From Ramlibacter henchirensis (GTDB taxonomy: Bacteria; Pseudomonadota; Gammaproteobacteria; Burkholderiales; Burkholderiaceae_C): a stretch of DNA of 64,000 nucleotides. The notes beneath the pieces were generated by a model that made no database searches, had not been told where the DNA came from, and saw nothing but the letters and a program-made list of their open reading frames with translations. Below, piece by piece: positions 1 through 8,005 of the stretch. Each line of letters opens with the position of its first letter. The stretch's first letter is position 1. The translations under genes and the position numbers were made by a program. The stretch is from contig NZ_SMLM01000003.1 of NCBI RefSeq assembly GCF_004682015.1, positions 372,001 to 436,000 on the forward strand, given 5' to 3'.

Positions 1-207
1 TAGCTGCTGGCCCGGCAGCAGGTTGTTCCAGGTGCCATCCACCGTGCGCAATCCGAAGGGCGCCAGCGGGTTCACCGCGTCGCGCAACGCATCGCCGTTG
101 ACGGTCCCATCGGGATTGGTGGTCTCCTCCGCGATCTTGATCTGGTTGAGGATGAAGAGCAGGTCCTCGGTCGTCACGAAGAAGTCGTACTGCAGGGGGG
201 TCGCCAT
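1..207 (-). CDS. Putative animal-type haem peroxidase, N-terminal fragment
   Basis: The gene runs off the left edge; 69 N-terminal codons are visible. The ATG at 207 is preceded by a good ribosome binding site (GGAGG near 216-220 read on the minus strand). The visible protein begins MATPLQYDFFVTTEDL and contains PFGLRTVDGTWNNLLPGQ. From memory, that pattern is typical of the N-terminus of bacterial peroxidases of the animal haem peroxidase (peroxinectin-like) family, which are often large secreted proteins with RTX calcium-binding repeats. There is no signal peptide, which fits type I secretion. The haem-binding and catalytic residues lie outside the window, so the family call rests on this short stretch alone. 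Confidence 0.55.
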   Translation of the reverse strand, partial: MATPLQYDFFVTTEDLLFILNQIKIAEETTNPDGTVNGDALRDAVNPLAPFGLRTVDGTWNNLLPGQQL

Positions 208-707
208 GGTGTTTTCCTCCGGGGTGGTGGTGTGGCGGGACTCGCGGTTTTGTTCGCGAGGGGACTTACGGCTTCATGGTGGAAGTGACCGACCTCACCA
301 GCAATCCTCAGTTCTGGTGCATCGCTTCTGATGATGCGGATCAAGTCGCGCGCAGTTTTTTGCGACGCGTCTCCAAGTTCTGAAAGCGCGCCGGATGTTT
401 ACTCGCGTGTCGCGTGTGTTCGTCCCACAGCCGTTGGCGAGTCACGCCACGAAGCTATGAAAGCGATAGCAATATGGCTGAGCCAAGAACGCCGTGCAGG
501 TATCGAAACGGTCAGCGCCGCGCAGCGGCTTCGCGATCTTCCCGGCCTTGAGATAACAAGCTGCGTGAGACGTAATGATTCGATTCGGCGCAACGGTTCT
601 GCTCGGCCGTGGCGGGTATCTGACGAATGTTCGTTGGCGTACAGACATGACCTGCGTCATCAACTTACCTTCGCGTCCCTGAGAGGTGGATAAGGAGGGA
701 ACCTGGA
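208..707. other. Intergenic region, no supported gene
   Basis: About 500 bases lie between two divergent genes. Short open frames exist on both strands but have no convincing ribosome binding site, protein-like composition or recognisable motif, so I do not call a gene. A small hairpin at 241-260 (CTCGCG, 8-nt loop, CGCGAG) lies in the leader of the putative peroxidase gene. A short inverted repeat ATGAC-N4-GTCAT at 647-660 lies 47 bases upstream of the response regulator start and could be an operator. The stretch is less GC-rich than its neighbours, as expected for a shared promoter region. Confidence 0.4.
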
Positions 708-1496
708 ATGACTGACTATGAGTGCCGCGCGCCCGGCGCAACGCCGACCGTCCCCATCCGCGCGCAGCCAGGCGGATTCGCGATCTTCAAGAACTCACCC
801 TGCGTCTGGCCCGAGAGCATGGCCGGCCAGCCCGACTCGCCGCTTCGCGTCCACGTCGTGGACAGCGACGCGCACGTGCGCGGCGTCATCTCGCAGGAAC
901 TCATGGGTGACAGCCGGACAGTCGTGGCGGGCCAGGCGGGCTCGCTGCGCGACGGCAGGCGCCTGGTGCGCGACCTGGGTTTCGACGTGCTGCTCGTCGA
1001 CGTCGCGCTCTCCGACGGGGCCGGGTTCGATCTGATGGCGCACGCCAAGAGCCTCAACCCCAAGGCCGAGGTGATCGCGCTGTCGAAACACGAGACGGAC
1101 GATGACGCGATGCGCGCCTTCGAGCTGGGCGCCGCGGGCTTCGTGGTCAAGAACTCCTGGTTCGTGAGCTTCGTGCAGGCCGTCCTGCAGGTGGCCAACG
1201 GCGGGGCGGCCATCACGCCGGCGCTTTCCAGGCGGCTCTTGCTCAAGCGTGGCGCGAGCGCTGCGACGCACTCGGTGCCGGGGCCGTCCGGCGAAGTGGT
1301 GCGCATCAAGCTCTCGCTTCGCGAACACGAGGTGCTGCGAATGATCGCCAGCGGACTTACGAGCAGCCAGATCGGCGACAAGCTGGCCATCAGCTCCACC
1401 ACCGTCAACTCGCACGTGAAGAACATGTACCACAAGCTGCACGTGCGCTCGCGCGCGCAGGCCGTGAGCTGCGCGAACACGTGGGGCTTGTTGTAG
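708..1496 (+). CDS. Orphan response regulator, receiver plus LuxR-type HTH
   Basis: 262 aa. The start is fixed by a near-perfect Shine-Dalgarno (TAAGGAGG at 691-698). A receiver domain spans about residues 46-165, with acidic residues Asp52/Asp54, phospho-acceptor Asp98 in LLVDVA, Ser126 and the conserved Lys148, so it should be phosphorylatable. A LuxR/NarL helix-turn-helix lies at about 203-258 (LSLREHEVLRMIASG, then TTVNSHVKNMYHKL). The first 45 residues precede the receiver and match no domain I know; an internal ATG at Met38 would remove most of them but lacks such a good binding site. No histidine kinase is adjacent. It may control the flanking peroxidase or multicopper oxidase genes (inference from position). 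Confidence 0.88.
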   Translation: MTDYECRAPGATPTVPIRAQPGGFAIFKNSPCVWPESMAGQPDSPLRVHVVDSDAHVRGVISQELMGDSRTVVAGQAGSLRDGRRLVRDLGFDVLLVDVALSDGAGFDLMAHAKSLNPKAEVIALSKHETDDDAMRAFELGAAGFVVKNSWFVSFVQAVLQVANGGAAITPALSRRLLLKRGASAATHSVPGPSGEVVRIKLSLREHEVLRMIASGLTSSQIGDKLAISSTTVNSHVKNMYHKLHVRSRAQAVSCANTWGLL

Positions 1497-1516
1497 CCAC
1501 GGTGCTCCGTCGTCAG

Positions 1517-1546
1517 GCCGCCCGCATGCCGGGCGGCTTTTTTTTT
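1517..1546 (+). terminator. Rho-independent terminator after the LuxR regulator
   Basis: An 8-bp perfect GC stem (GCCGCCCG at 1517-1524, CGGGCGGC at 1530-1537) with a 5-nt loop is followed at once by nine T residues (1538-1546). It lies 21 bases after the stop codon. It is the clearest intrinsic terminator I saw in the window. Confidence 0.93.
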
Positions 1547-1892
1547 GCAGCCAGCTAGATCAATCGTGACCGAATGCAAGTGGCGAACGCGGACCGCCGT
1601 TTTTTCGACTGTTCTTGCATTTGAAGCGGTGTGGCGGGGAAGGGCGCATGGCGCCTCGCTTGCGCATGGATCGGCAGCGGCCCTCGCGCCAACGCGCAGC
1701 AAGCCGGTCAGGCAGATCGCGTGCCTCGACCGGCGTCCAGGCGGCCCGACTCCTCCCCAGAACTTGCTTTTCCGCCCCCTGTCCTCGCGCGAGCGCGAGG
1801 CCTAAATTGGTCCGACCGCGCGCTGCGCCCTCGAAGTCAATGGGACGGGCCGGCGCTGCTTCCGACATGAGTCGTACGAGGAGGAGGCGGGC
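1547..1892. other. Intergenic region upstream of the multicopper oxidase
   Basis: About 346 bases with no supported gene. A TAAATT hexamer near 1803-1808 followed by GGTCCG resembles the -10-like elements seen before several other genes here, and could serve the multicopper oxidase gene 85 bases downstream. No clear -35, operator or riboswitch fold was recognised. Confidence 0.4.
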
Positions 1893-3593
1893 ATGACTGA
1901 TCGAACCGAATCCCGGGAAAAGCTCCCGGTGGATGCGCCGAGAAGCGCATCGAGGCGCCTGTTGTTCAGGACGGCCGGTGCATCCGCGGCGGGCGTGTTC
2001 GCCCCGAAGCTGGCCACCGGCCAGGTGCTGCCGCCGCCACGGCCTCCCAGCCCTCCCACGACGCCGTGGGCGGAGGAGTTGCCGGTGCAGCAGCCGAAGT
2101 CGCCCGAGTCTTCGCTCAGTCCGACTCCGATCGGCACCCTGGGCGAAGGCGAGGCCGGCCGCGCCGACCACCAGGCGTGGGCCGGCTCCCCCGCGCAGTT
2201 GATGTACAAGATCGACGTCAAGGTGGGCTCGCACCGGTTCCACCCGGAGCTGCCCACGCAGGAAGTCTGGGGTTACGACGGCAAGGTGCCGGGGCCGCTG
2301 TTCCATGCACGGTATGGACAGCCGATCGTGGTGCGCTTCCGCAACCAGCTGCCGAGCTCCGTTCAGGGCTACGGCTCGCCCGACATCTCGGTGCACCTGC
2401 ACAACCTGCACACGCCCTCGGAGAGCGACGGCTATCCGGAAGACTGGTTCAGCGCCACCGCGTGCGGTCCGACGCTCACCCGGGCCGGCGAGTACAAGGA
2501 CTACCACTACCCGATGGTGTACGCGGGCGGCGACTCGAAGGAGGCGCTGGGCACCATGTGGTACCACGACCACCGGCACGACTTCACCGCGGGCAACGTG
2601 TACCGCGGCCTGGCAGGTTTCTTCCTGGCCTTCGACGGCCTCGACTCCGGCAACGAGAACGATCCGAACACGGGGGCGCTGCGGCTGCCCAGCGGCGAGT
2701 TCGACGTGCCGCTGATGCTGGCCGACCGGTATTTCGACAGCGGCGGCTACGTCTCGTTCGACCAGTTCAACCAGGACGGCTTCATCGGCGACAAGTGGCT
2801 GGTGAATGGAAAGGTCCAGCCGTACTTCCACGTCGCGCCGCGCAAGTACCGCTTCAGGCTCCTGGCGGCGGGAACCGCCCGGATCTGGGACCTGCAGCTT
2901 CGCTACCAGAACCGAGTCCAGAGCTTCATCCAGATCTCCAGCGACGGGAACCTGTTCGCCTCGCCGGTCCTGCGCAGCAACGTCGTGCTCGGCGCGGCCG
3001 AGCGCGCCGACCTGGTCATCGATTTTTCGCGGTTCCCGGTGGGCTCCGAGCTGTTCCTGACGAACCGCCTGAAGCACCTGGACGGCCGCAAGGCGGAGGT
3101 CGACCTGCTGCCCACGCCCGACCAGTTGCTCAAGTTCATCGTCGACCGGCCGCTGCCGGGGCCGGACAACAGCCGGGTCCTGAGCAGGCTGCGTGACCAG
3201 CCGACGATCGACATGGCGCAGGTGGCGGCCACGCGCAACTTCAACTTCGGACGCTCCAGCGGGGGCTGGACGATCAACGACAGGCTGTTCGACGGCCGGC
3301 CGATCTGCACGCCGAAGATGGGCACCGCGGAGATCTGGAACCTGCGCAACACCAGCGGCGGCTGGGCGCATCCGGTCCACATCCACTTCGAGGAAGGGCG
3401 CATCCTCAAGCGCAACGGGATCGACCCGCCGGCCTGGGAACGCGGCCGCAAGGACGTGTTCCTGCTCGGACCGAACGAGAACGTGCAGGTGTACCTGCGT
3501 TTCCGGGACTTCCCGGGCAAGTACATCATGCACTGCCACAACACGATCCACGAGGACCACGCAATGATGGCCCGCTTCGACATCGTGGCCTGA
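1893..3593 (+). CDS. Exported multicopper oxidase
   Basis: 566 aa. The start is supported by GAGGAGG just upstream (about 1880-1887). A Tat-like signal, SRRLLFR at 20-26 followed by a small hydrophobic stretch, predicts folded export to the periplasm; a proline-rich region (about 46-80) follows. All four copper-binding motifs are present: HLH (168/170), HDH in WYHDH (225/227), HPVHIH (493, 496, 498) and the C-terminal HCH-x3-H-x4-M (547-558). Met558 is the axial ligand of a type 1 copper. The protein should therefore be a complete laccase-like oxidase reducing O2 to water. The substrate cannot be told from sequence; copper, manganese or phenols are possible. The SCO-type chaperone gene follows after 14 bases, probably in the same transcript. 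Confidence 0.92.
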   Translation: MTDRTESREKLPVDAPRSASRRLLFRTAGASAAGVFAPKLATGQVLPPPRPPSPPTTPWAEELPVQQPKSPESSLSPTPIGTLGEGEAGRADHQAWAGSPAQLMYKIDVKVGSHRFHPELPTQEVWGYDGKVPGPLFHARYGQPIVVRFRNQLPSSVQGYGSPDISVHLHNLHTPSESDGYPEDWFSATACGPTLTRAGEYKDYHYPMVYAGGDSKEALGTMWYHDHRHDFTAGNVYRGLAGFFLAFDGLDSGNENDPNTGALRLPSGEFDVPLMLADRYFDSGGYVSFDQFNQDGFIGDKWLVNGKVQPYFHVAPRKYRFRLLAAGTARIWDLQLRYQNRVQSFIQISSDGNLFASPVLRSNVVLGAAERADLVIDFSRFPVGSELFLTNRLKHLDGRKAEVDLLPTPDQLLKFIVDRPLPGPDNSRVLSRLRDQPTIDMAQVAATRNFNFGRSSGGWTINDRLFDGRPICTPKMGTAEIWNLRNTSGGWAHPVHIHFEEGRILKRNGIDPPAWERGRKDVFLLGPNENVQVYLRFRDFPGKYIMHCHNTIHEDHAMMARFDIVA

Positions 3594-3607
3594 CACGGGG
3601 GACTGCC

Positions 3608-4324
3608 ATGACATCTTCGCCTGATCCCATCCGCGCGAGCAGCGCGGCATCGGCGGCAGAAGGCCGCCGCCAAAGCCTGGCCATCCTGGGGGGCGGCATC
3701 GCTGCCGCCGCCGGTGCCGGACTGGCCTACCAGCTCGAGCTGGCGCCGGGCGCGCAGCTTCCGGGCGGGAGCCTCGCCGCGCGCGGCCCGCTCGGCAGCA
3801 TCCCGGACGTGCCCCTGATCACGCACGACGGCCGGCGCGTGCGCTTCCACTCCGACCTGGTGCGCGACCGCGTGGTGTTCGTGAGCATGATGTACACGCA
3901 GTGCAGCGAGCGCTGCCCGCCGATGACGCAGAACCTGCGCGCGGTGCAGGAGGCGCTGGGCGACCGCGTCGGCCGGGACGTGTTCATGTACTCGATCACG
4001 CTGCTGCCGGAGTTCGACCGGCCGGCCGACCTGAAGGCGTACCGCGAGCTCAACGGCATCGGCCCGGGCTGGACCTTCCTGACCGGCACCAAGGCCGACG
4101 TGGAGCGGCTGCGTGTAGCGATGGGTTTCTCCGATCCGGACCCGGCCATCGACGGAGACATCGGCCAGCACATCGGCATGGCGCGTGTCGGCAACGATGC
4201 GCTCAACCGCTGGTGCATGACGCCGCTGTCGTTGCAGCCGCACCGGATCCTGGAGGCGCTGATGGCCGTGGACCCGGCCACACGCGCCCGGGGCCGCACG
4301 TGGGCCGTCCCGGCGCAGGCCTGA
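3608..4324 (+). CDS. SCO1/SenC-family copper chaperone
   Basis: 238 aa with a thioredoxin-like fold. An N-terminal hydrophobic segment (about 24-42) after an arginine-rich start suggests a membrane anchor or a signal peptide. The copper site is the CxxxC motif in CSERCPP (Cys99, Cys103) plus His188 in GQHIG, 85 residues after the second Cys as in Sco proteins. Sco proteins deliver copper to, or reduce, metal sites of cytochrome oxidase. Here the gene is paired with a multicopper oxidase, so its likely client is that enzyme (inference). No cytochrome oxidase gene is in the window. Confidence 0.88.
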   Translation: MTSSPDPIRASSAASAAEGRRQSLAILGGGIAAAAGAGLAYQLELAPGAQLPGGSLAARGPLGSIPDVPLITHDGRRVRFHSDLVRDRVVFVSMMYTQCSERCPPMTQNLRAVQEALGDRVGRDVFMYSITLLPEFDRPADLKAYRELNGIGPGWTFLTGTKADVERLRVAMGFSDPDPAIDGDIGQHIGMARVGNDALNRWCMTPLSLQPHRILEALMAVDPATRARGRTWAVPAQA

Positions 4325-4403
4325 AAGAGCCATCCCGCCGCGGCTTGCGAGCGGCTCGTGTTAACTTGCGGCCCGGTCGCGCCTGCGCGCGGACGGGAGC
4401 AGG

Positions 4404-5519
4404 ATGGATCAGGTCGAAGCGGTGGTGGTCGGCGCCGGCGCGGTGGGGCTCGCCGTGGCGCGCGCGCTCGCCATTTCGGGTCGCGAGACCCTGGTGCTGG
4501 AAGCGCAGGGCGGCATCGGCCAGGGCGTGAGCTCGCGCAACAGCGAGGTCATCCATGCAGGGCTTTACTACGTGCCTGGCTCGCTCAAGGCCCCGCTGTG
4601 CGTGCGCGGCAAGGAGCTGCTCTATGCGATGTGCGCGAGCCACGGCATCGGCCATCGGCGCTGCGGCAAGTTCACCGTGGCCAACAGCGAAGCGGAAGTG
4701 CGCGCGCTGCGCGGCTTGCAGGACCGTGCCGCCGCGAACGGCGTCCCCGTCGAGTGGCTCGAGGGTGAGCAGGCCTGCGCCATGGAGCCGGCGCTGCGCT
4801 GCATCGCCGCGCTGCATTCGCCCAGCACGGGCATCGTCGACAGCCACGGCTTCATGCTCGCGCTGCAAGGCGACCTCGAACGGGCCGGCGGCATGGTCGC
4901 CTTCCGTTCCGCGCTCGATTCGGTTCGCCTCGCGGCGGGCGAGGGCGGGCTGCACGTTCTGCGGCTGGCCGACGGCACCGAACTGGCCACCTCGATCCTG
5001 GTGAACTCCGCTTCGCTGCACGCGTGCGCACTCGCGCGCCGCTTCGAGGGGCTGGATGCGCGCTTCGTCCCGCGCGAGTGGTTCGCCAAGGGCAACTACT
5101 ACGCGCTGGCCGGCAAGGCGCCTTTCAGCCGGCTGATCTATCCGGCGCCGGCCGATGCCCACCTGGGCACGCACCTGACGCTCGACCTCGGTGGCCAGGC
5201 CAAGTTCGGGCCGGACATCGAGTGGCTGGACATCCACGCGCCCGAGGAGATCGACTGGACGGTCGACCCGGCGCGCGCCGAGGGTTTCTACGCCGAAGTG
5301 CGGCGCTACTGGCCCGGCCTGCCGGATGGAAGCCTGCAGCCGAGCTACAGCGGCGTGCGGCCCAAGATCCACGGCGCGCACGAGAAGGCGCCGGATTTCC
5401 GCATCGACGGTCCGGCCCTGCATGGCGTGCCCGGGCTGGTGAACCTGTTCGGGATCGAGTCGCCGGGGTTGACGAGTTCGCTGGCGCTGGCGGAGGACGT
5501 GGTGGGGTTGCTTCAGTAG
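4404..5519 (+). CDS. FAD-dependent oxidoreductase, L-2-hydroxyglutarate dehydrogenase-like
   Basis: 371 aa. An N-terminal dinucleotide-binding motif [10 protein letters not shown] (about 10-19) and [14 protein letters not shown] (about 43-56) are typical of the L2HGDH/LhgO branch of the DAAO superfamily, and the length matches. The C-terminal part holds the substrate-domain signature SGVRPK. LhgO oxidises L-2-hydroxyglutarate to 2-oxoglutarate and passes electrons to the quinone pool. Several relatives of unproven substrate are annotated the same way, so the exact substrate is open. It lies 79 bases after the SCO gene and points at pyrD. Confidence 0.82.
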   Translation: MDQVEAVVVGAGAVGLAVARALAISGRETLVLEAQGGIGQGVSSRNSEVIHAGLYYVPGSLKAPLCVRGKELLYAMCASHGIGHRRCGKFTVANSEAEVRALRGLQDRAAANGVPVEWLEGEQACAMEPALRCIAALHSPSTGIVDSHGFMLALQGDLERAGGMVAFRSALDSVRLAAGEGGLHVLRLADGTELATSILVNSASLHACALARRFEGLDARFVPREWFAKGNYYALAGKAPFSRLIYPAPADAHLGTHLTLDLGGQAKFGPDIEWLDIHAPEEIDWTVDPARAEGFYAEVRRYWPGLPDGSLQPSYSGVRPKIHGAHEKAPDFRIDGPALHGVPGLVNLFGIESPGLTSSLALAEDVVGLLQ

Positions 5520-5544
5520 TTCCCCGTCATTCGGGCGAACAACT

Positions 5545-6585
5545 TCAGCGCATGCGCTTGAGCGCCGAAGCAACTTCACCCACGAGGGCAGGCCCCTTGT
5601 AGATCAGGCCGGTATAGATCTGCACCACGTCCGCTCCGGCTCGTACCTTCGAGACCGCGTCCTCGGCGCTCAGGATGCCGCCGACTCCGATGATCGGAAA
5701 CCCCGCGCCGAGCGCGGCGCGCAATTGCGAGATCACGCGATTGCTGGCGGCCAATACAGGCGCTCCACTCAGCCCCCCAGTCTCCTGCGCATACGGCAGG
5801 CCTTGGACGGCCTCGCGCGAGATCGTGGTGTTCGTCGCGATCACGCCGTCCATGCCGTGCCGCCGCAGCGTGGCCGCGATCACGTCGACCTGGGCTTCGT
5901 CGAGATCGGGCGCGATCTTCACGAAGACGGGCACGCGCCGGCCGTAGGTCGTGGCCAGCGTCTCGCGCCGCTGCGCGATGGCTCCCAGCAGCGAATCCAG
6001 TGCTTCATCGGACTGCAGCGCGCGCAGGTTCTTCGTGTTGGGGCTGGAGATGTTGACCGTCACGTAGTCGGCGTGCGGGTACACGCCTTCCAGGCCAGTG
6101 AGATAGTCGCTCGTCGCGTCCTCGATGGGCGTGGCGGCGTTCTTGCCGATGTTCAGGCCGAGGATGCGTCCGCGCTGGCGGAAGGACGAACGCTTCACGT
6201 TGGCTAGGAAGGCATCGAGCCCGTCGTTGTTGAATCCCAGCCGGTTGATCAGCGCATGGGCCTGCGGCAGGCGGAACATGCGCGGCTTCGGGTTGCCTGG
6301 CTGCGGCCTGGGCGTGACGGTGCCCACTTCGACGAAGCCGAAGCCCATGGCCCCCAGGCCGTCGATGCAGCGCGCGTTCTTGTCGAGACCGGCCGCGAGG
6401 CCGACGCGGTTGGGAAAGCGCAGCCCGGCCAGCTCGATCGGATCGTGGACGGCCGGCGAGCTCCAGGCCCGCGCCAGCGGCGTGCCCTGCAGCCGCGCCA
6501 GCGATTCCATCGTGAGGTCGTGCGCGGCTTCGGGATCGAGCCCGAACAGGAACGGCCGCGCGAGCGAGTAGGGCAGCAGGGGCAT
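5545..6585 (-). CDS. pyrD: Dihydroorotate dehydrogenase (quinone), class 2
   Basis: 346 aa, the usual length. It oxidises dihydroorotate to orotate in pyrimidine synthesis and passes electrons to membrane quinones. The N-terminal amphipathic region ([20 protein letters not shown]) is the class 2 membrane-association helix. [11 protein letters not shown] carries the catalytic Ser of class 2 enzymes, and the C-terminal GVGGI and [11 protein letters not shown] segments bind FMN phosphate. It is divergent from rpiA with a 47-base gap and is probably monocistronic. Confidence 0.96.
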   Translation of the reverse strand: MPLLPYSLARPFLFGLDPEAAHDLTMESLARLQGTPLARAWSSPAVHDPIELAGLRFPNRVGLAAGLDKNARCIDGLGAMGFGFVEVGTVTPRPQPGNPKPRMFRLPQAHALINRLGFNNDGLDAFLANVKRSSFRQRGRILGLNIGKNAATPIEDATSDYLTGLEGVYPHADYVTVNISSPNTKNLRALQSDEALDSLLGAIAQRRETLATTYGRRVPVFVKIAPDLDEAQVDVIAATLRRHGMDGVIATNTTISREAVQGLPYAQETGGLSGAPVLAASNRVISQLRAALGAGFPIIGVGGILSAEDAVSKVRAGADVVQIYTGLIYKGPALVGEVASALKRMR

Positions 6586-6632
6586 GGATAATCCGTCGCG
6601 TTTTCTCTTGTCGAACAGCCGAGGATTGTCGC

Positions 6633-7304
6633 GTGACCCAGGATGAACTGAAGGCCCTCGTCGGCCAGGCCGCCTTGCAGTACGTCGTGCCGGGCGAGAT
6701 CGTGGGCGTGGGCACCGGCTCCACCGTCAACAAGTTCATCGAGGCGCTCGCCGGGATGAAGGACCGCGTCCGAGGCGCGGTGTCCAGCTCGGAGGCTTCC
6801 ACCGCGCGGCTGCGCGCCATCGGCGTGCCGGTGTTCGACGCGAATGAGGTCGGGGAACTGGCCGTCTACATCGACGGCGCCGACGAGATCGACGGCGTCG
6901 GCCACATGATCAAGGGCGGTGGCGCCGCGCTCACGCGCGAGAAGATCGTGGCCGCCCAATCGCGGTCCTTCGTCTGCATCGCCGACGAATCCAAGCTGGT
7001 GCCGGTGCTGGGCACATTCCCGGTGCCGGTGGAGGTGGTGCCGATGGCCGCAGGCCGCATCGCCCGCCAGTTCGCCGCGATGGGCGCGCGGGCCACGCTG
7101 CGGGTGAAGGACGGCGCGCCGCTGGTCACCGACAACGGGCAGCGCATCCTGGATGTCGCCGGCCTCAAGATCGACCAGCCCCTCGCCTTCGAGAGCGAGG
7201 TGAACCAGTGGCCGGGCGTGGTGACGGTGGGCGTGTTCGCCCACCAGAAGGCGTCGGTCTGCCTGCTGGGCACGCCTTCCGGCGTGCGCACGATCAAGTT
7301 CTAG
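6633..7304 (+). CDS. rpiA: Ribose-5-phosphate isomerase A
   Basis: 223 aa with a GTG start. It interconverts ribose 5-phosphate and ribulose 5-phosphate. The phosphate-binding [13 protein letters not shown] (about 27-39), the active-site DGADEIDG and [11 protein letters not shown] loop, and the C-terminal GVRTIKF ending are all characteristic. Its stop is one base from the stop of the convergent glutaredoxin-like gene, with no room for a separate terminator. Confidence 0.96.
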   Translation: MTQDELKALVGQAALQYVVPGEIVGVGTGSTVNKFIEALAGMKDRVRGAVSSSEASTARLRAIGVPVFDANEVGELAVYIDGADEIDGVGHMIKGGGAALTREKIVAAQSRSFVCIADESKLVPVLGTFPVPVEVVPMAAGRIARQFAAMGARATLRVKDGAPLVTDNGQRILDVAGLKIDQPLAFESEVNQWPGVVTVGVFAHQKASVCLLGTPSGVRTIKF

Positions 7305-7305
7305 T

Positions 7306-7968
7306 TCAGAACGTGATGCCGGCGGGGTTGCTGCCCCCCGGTTGCTGCGGCGCGCGCGCCGGTGCACGAGTCGCCGCGGCGGGCTCGGCTGCGGCGGCCG
7401 GGGCCTCCGGCTGGATCGGCTGCGCCATCACCAGCGGGGTCGCCGCGGGCGGACGGTAGCTGGCGGGCAGCAGCGAGTTGCGCGGGTAGCCGGCGGCGTC
7501 CAGGAACTGCGACCACTCCGTCTCGGAGTAGCCCTTGAGCTGCTGCGCGCCCACCGTGAGCAGGGGCAGGGCGGGGCTGCCGCCGCTCAGGCGTGCGAAC
7601 GCCTCGACATCGTCCTGGCTGCTGACCGTCTTCTCGACGAACGGAATGCCGCGCTGCGACAGGTAGCTGCGGCCCGCGCCGCAGGGCACGCAGTTGGGAC
7701 CGGCGTAGAGGGTGACGGGGTAGCGGCTGGCGACCTGGCGCAGTTCGAACGGCAGCGAGCCGGAGGCGATGGCCCCGCCCGCGCGGCCACCCGCGGCGGC
7801 CGCCGGGGCTGCCTTGGCGCCGGTTTCAACGGGCGGCTTGTCGGAGAAGGTGACCTTGCCGTCGGGACCGACGATGCGATAGACCTGTTGCGCGCCCGCC
7901 GCGCCGGTGGCGGCAACGAGGGCGAGGACCGCCAGGCGGCCCGCAAGAACGGCTTTCGAAGACGACAT
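7306..7968 (-). CDS. Secreted DUF4124/glutaredoxin-like protein
   Basis: 220 aa from the ATG at 7968; the GGAGGAGAGGG upstream supports this start. A signal peptide ends near residue 26 (TGAAGAQ). A DUF4124 module follows (QVYRIVGPDGKVTFSDKPP, 28-46), then an Ala/Gly linker, then a glutaredoxin-like domain at about 72-165 with a CxxC motif CVPC (93-96). The C-terminal 50 residues are Pro/Ala-rich. The CxxC and predicted periplasmic location suggest thiol-disulfide exchange, but no partner is evident. Multi-domain proteins of this kind are common but uncharacterised in Burkholderiales. Confidence 0.82.
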   Translation of the reverse strand: MSSSKAVLAGRLAVLALVAATGAAGAQQVYRIVGPDGKVTFSDKPPVETGAKAAPAAAAGGRAGGAIASGSLPFELRQVASRYPVTLYAGPNCVPCGAGRSYLSQRGIPFVEKTVSSQDDVEAFARLSGGSPALPLLTVGAQQLKGYSETEWSQFLDAAGYPRNSLLPASYRPPAATPLVMAQPIQPEAPAAAAEPAAATRAPARAPQQPGGSNPAGITF

Positions 7969-8005
7969 CACGAACCCTCTCCTCCTGCTGTTTGGACTGA
8001 CTCCG

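Noticed and set aside
331..693. 120-codon open frame upstream of the LuxR-type regulator
   Set aside because: No ribosome binding site, odd amino-acid composition and no family pattern; overlapping frames exist on the other strand.
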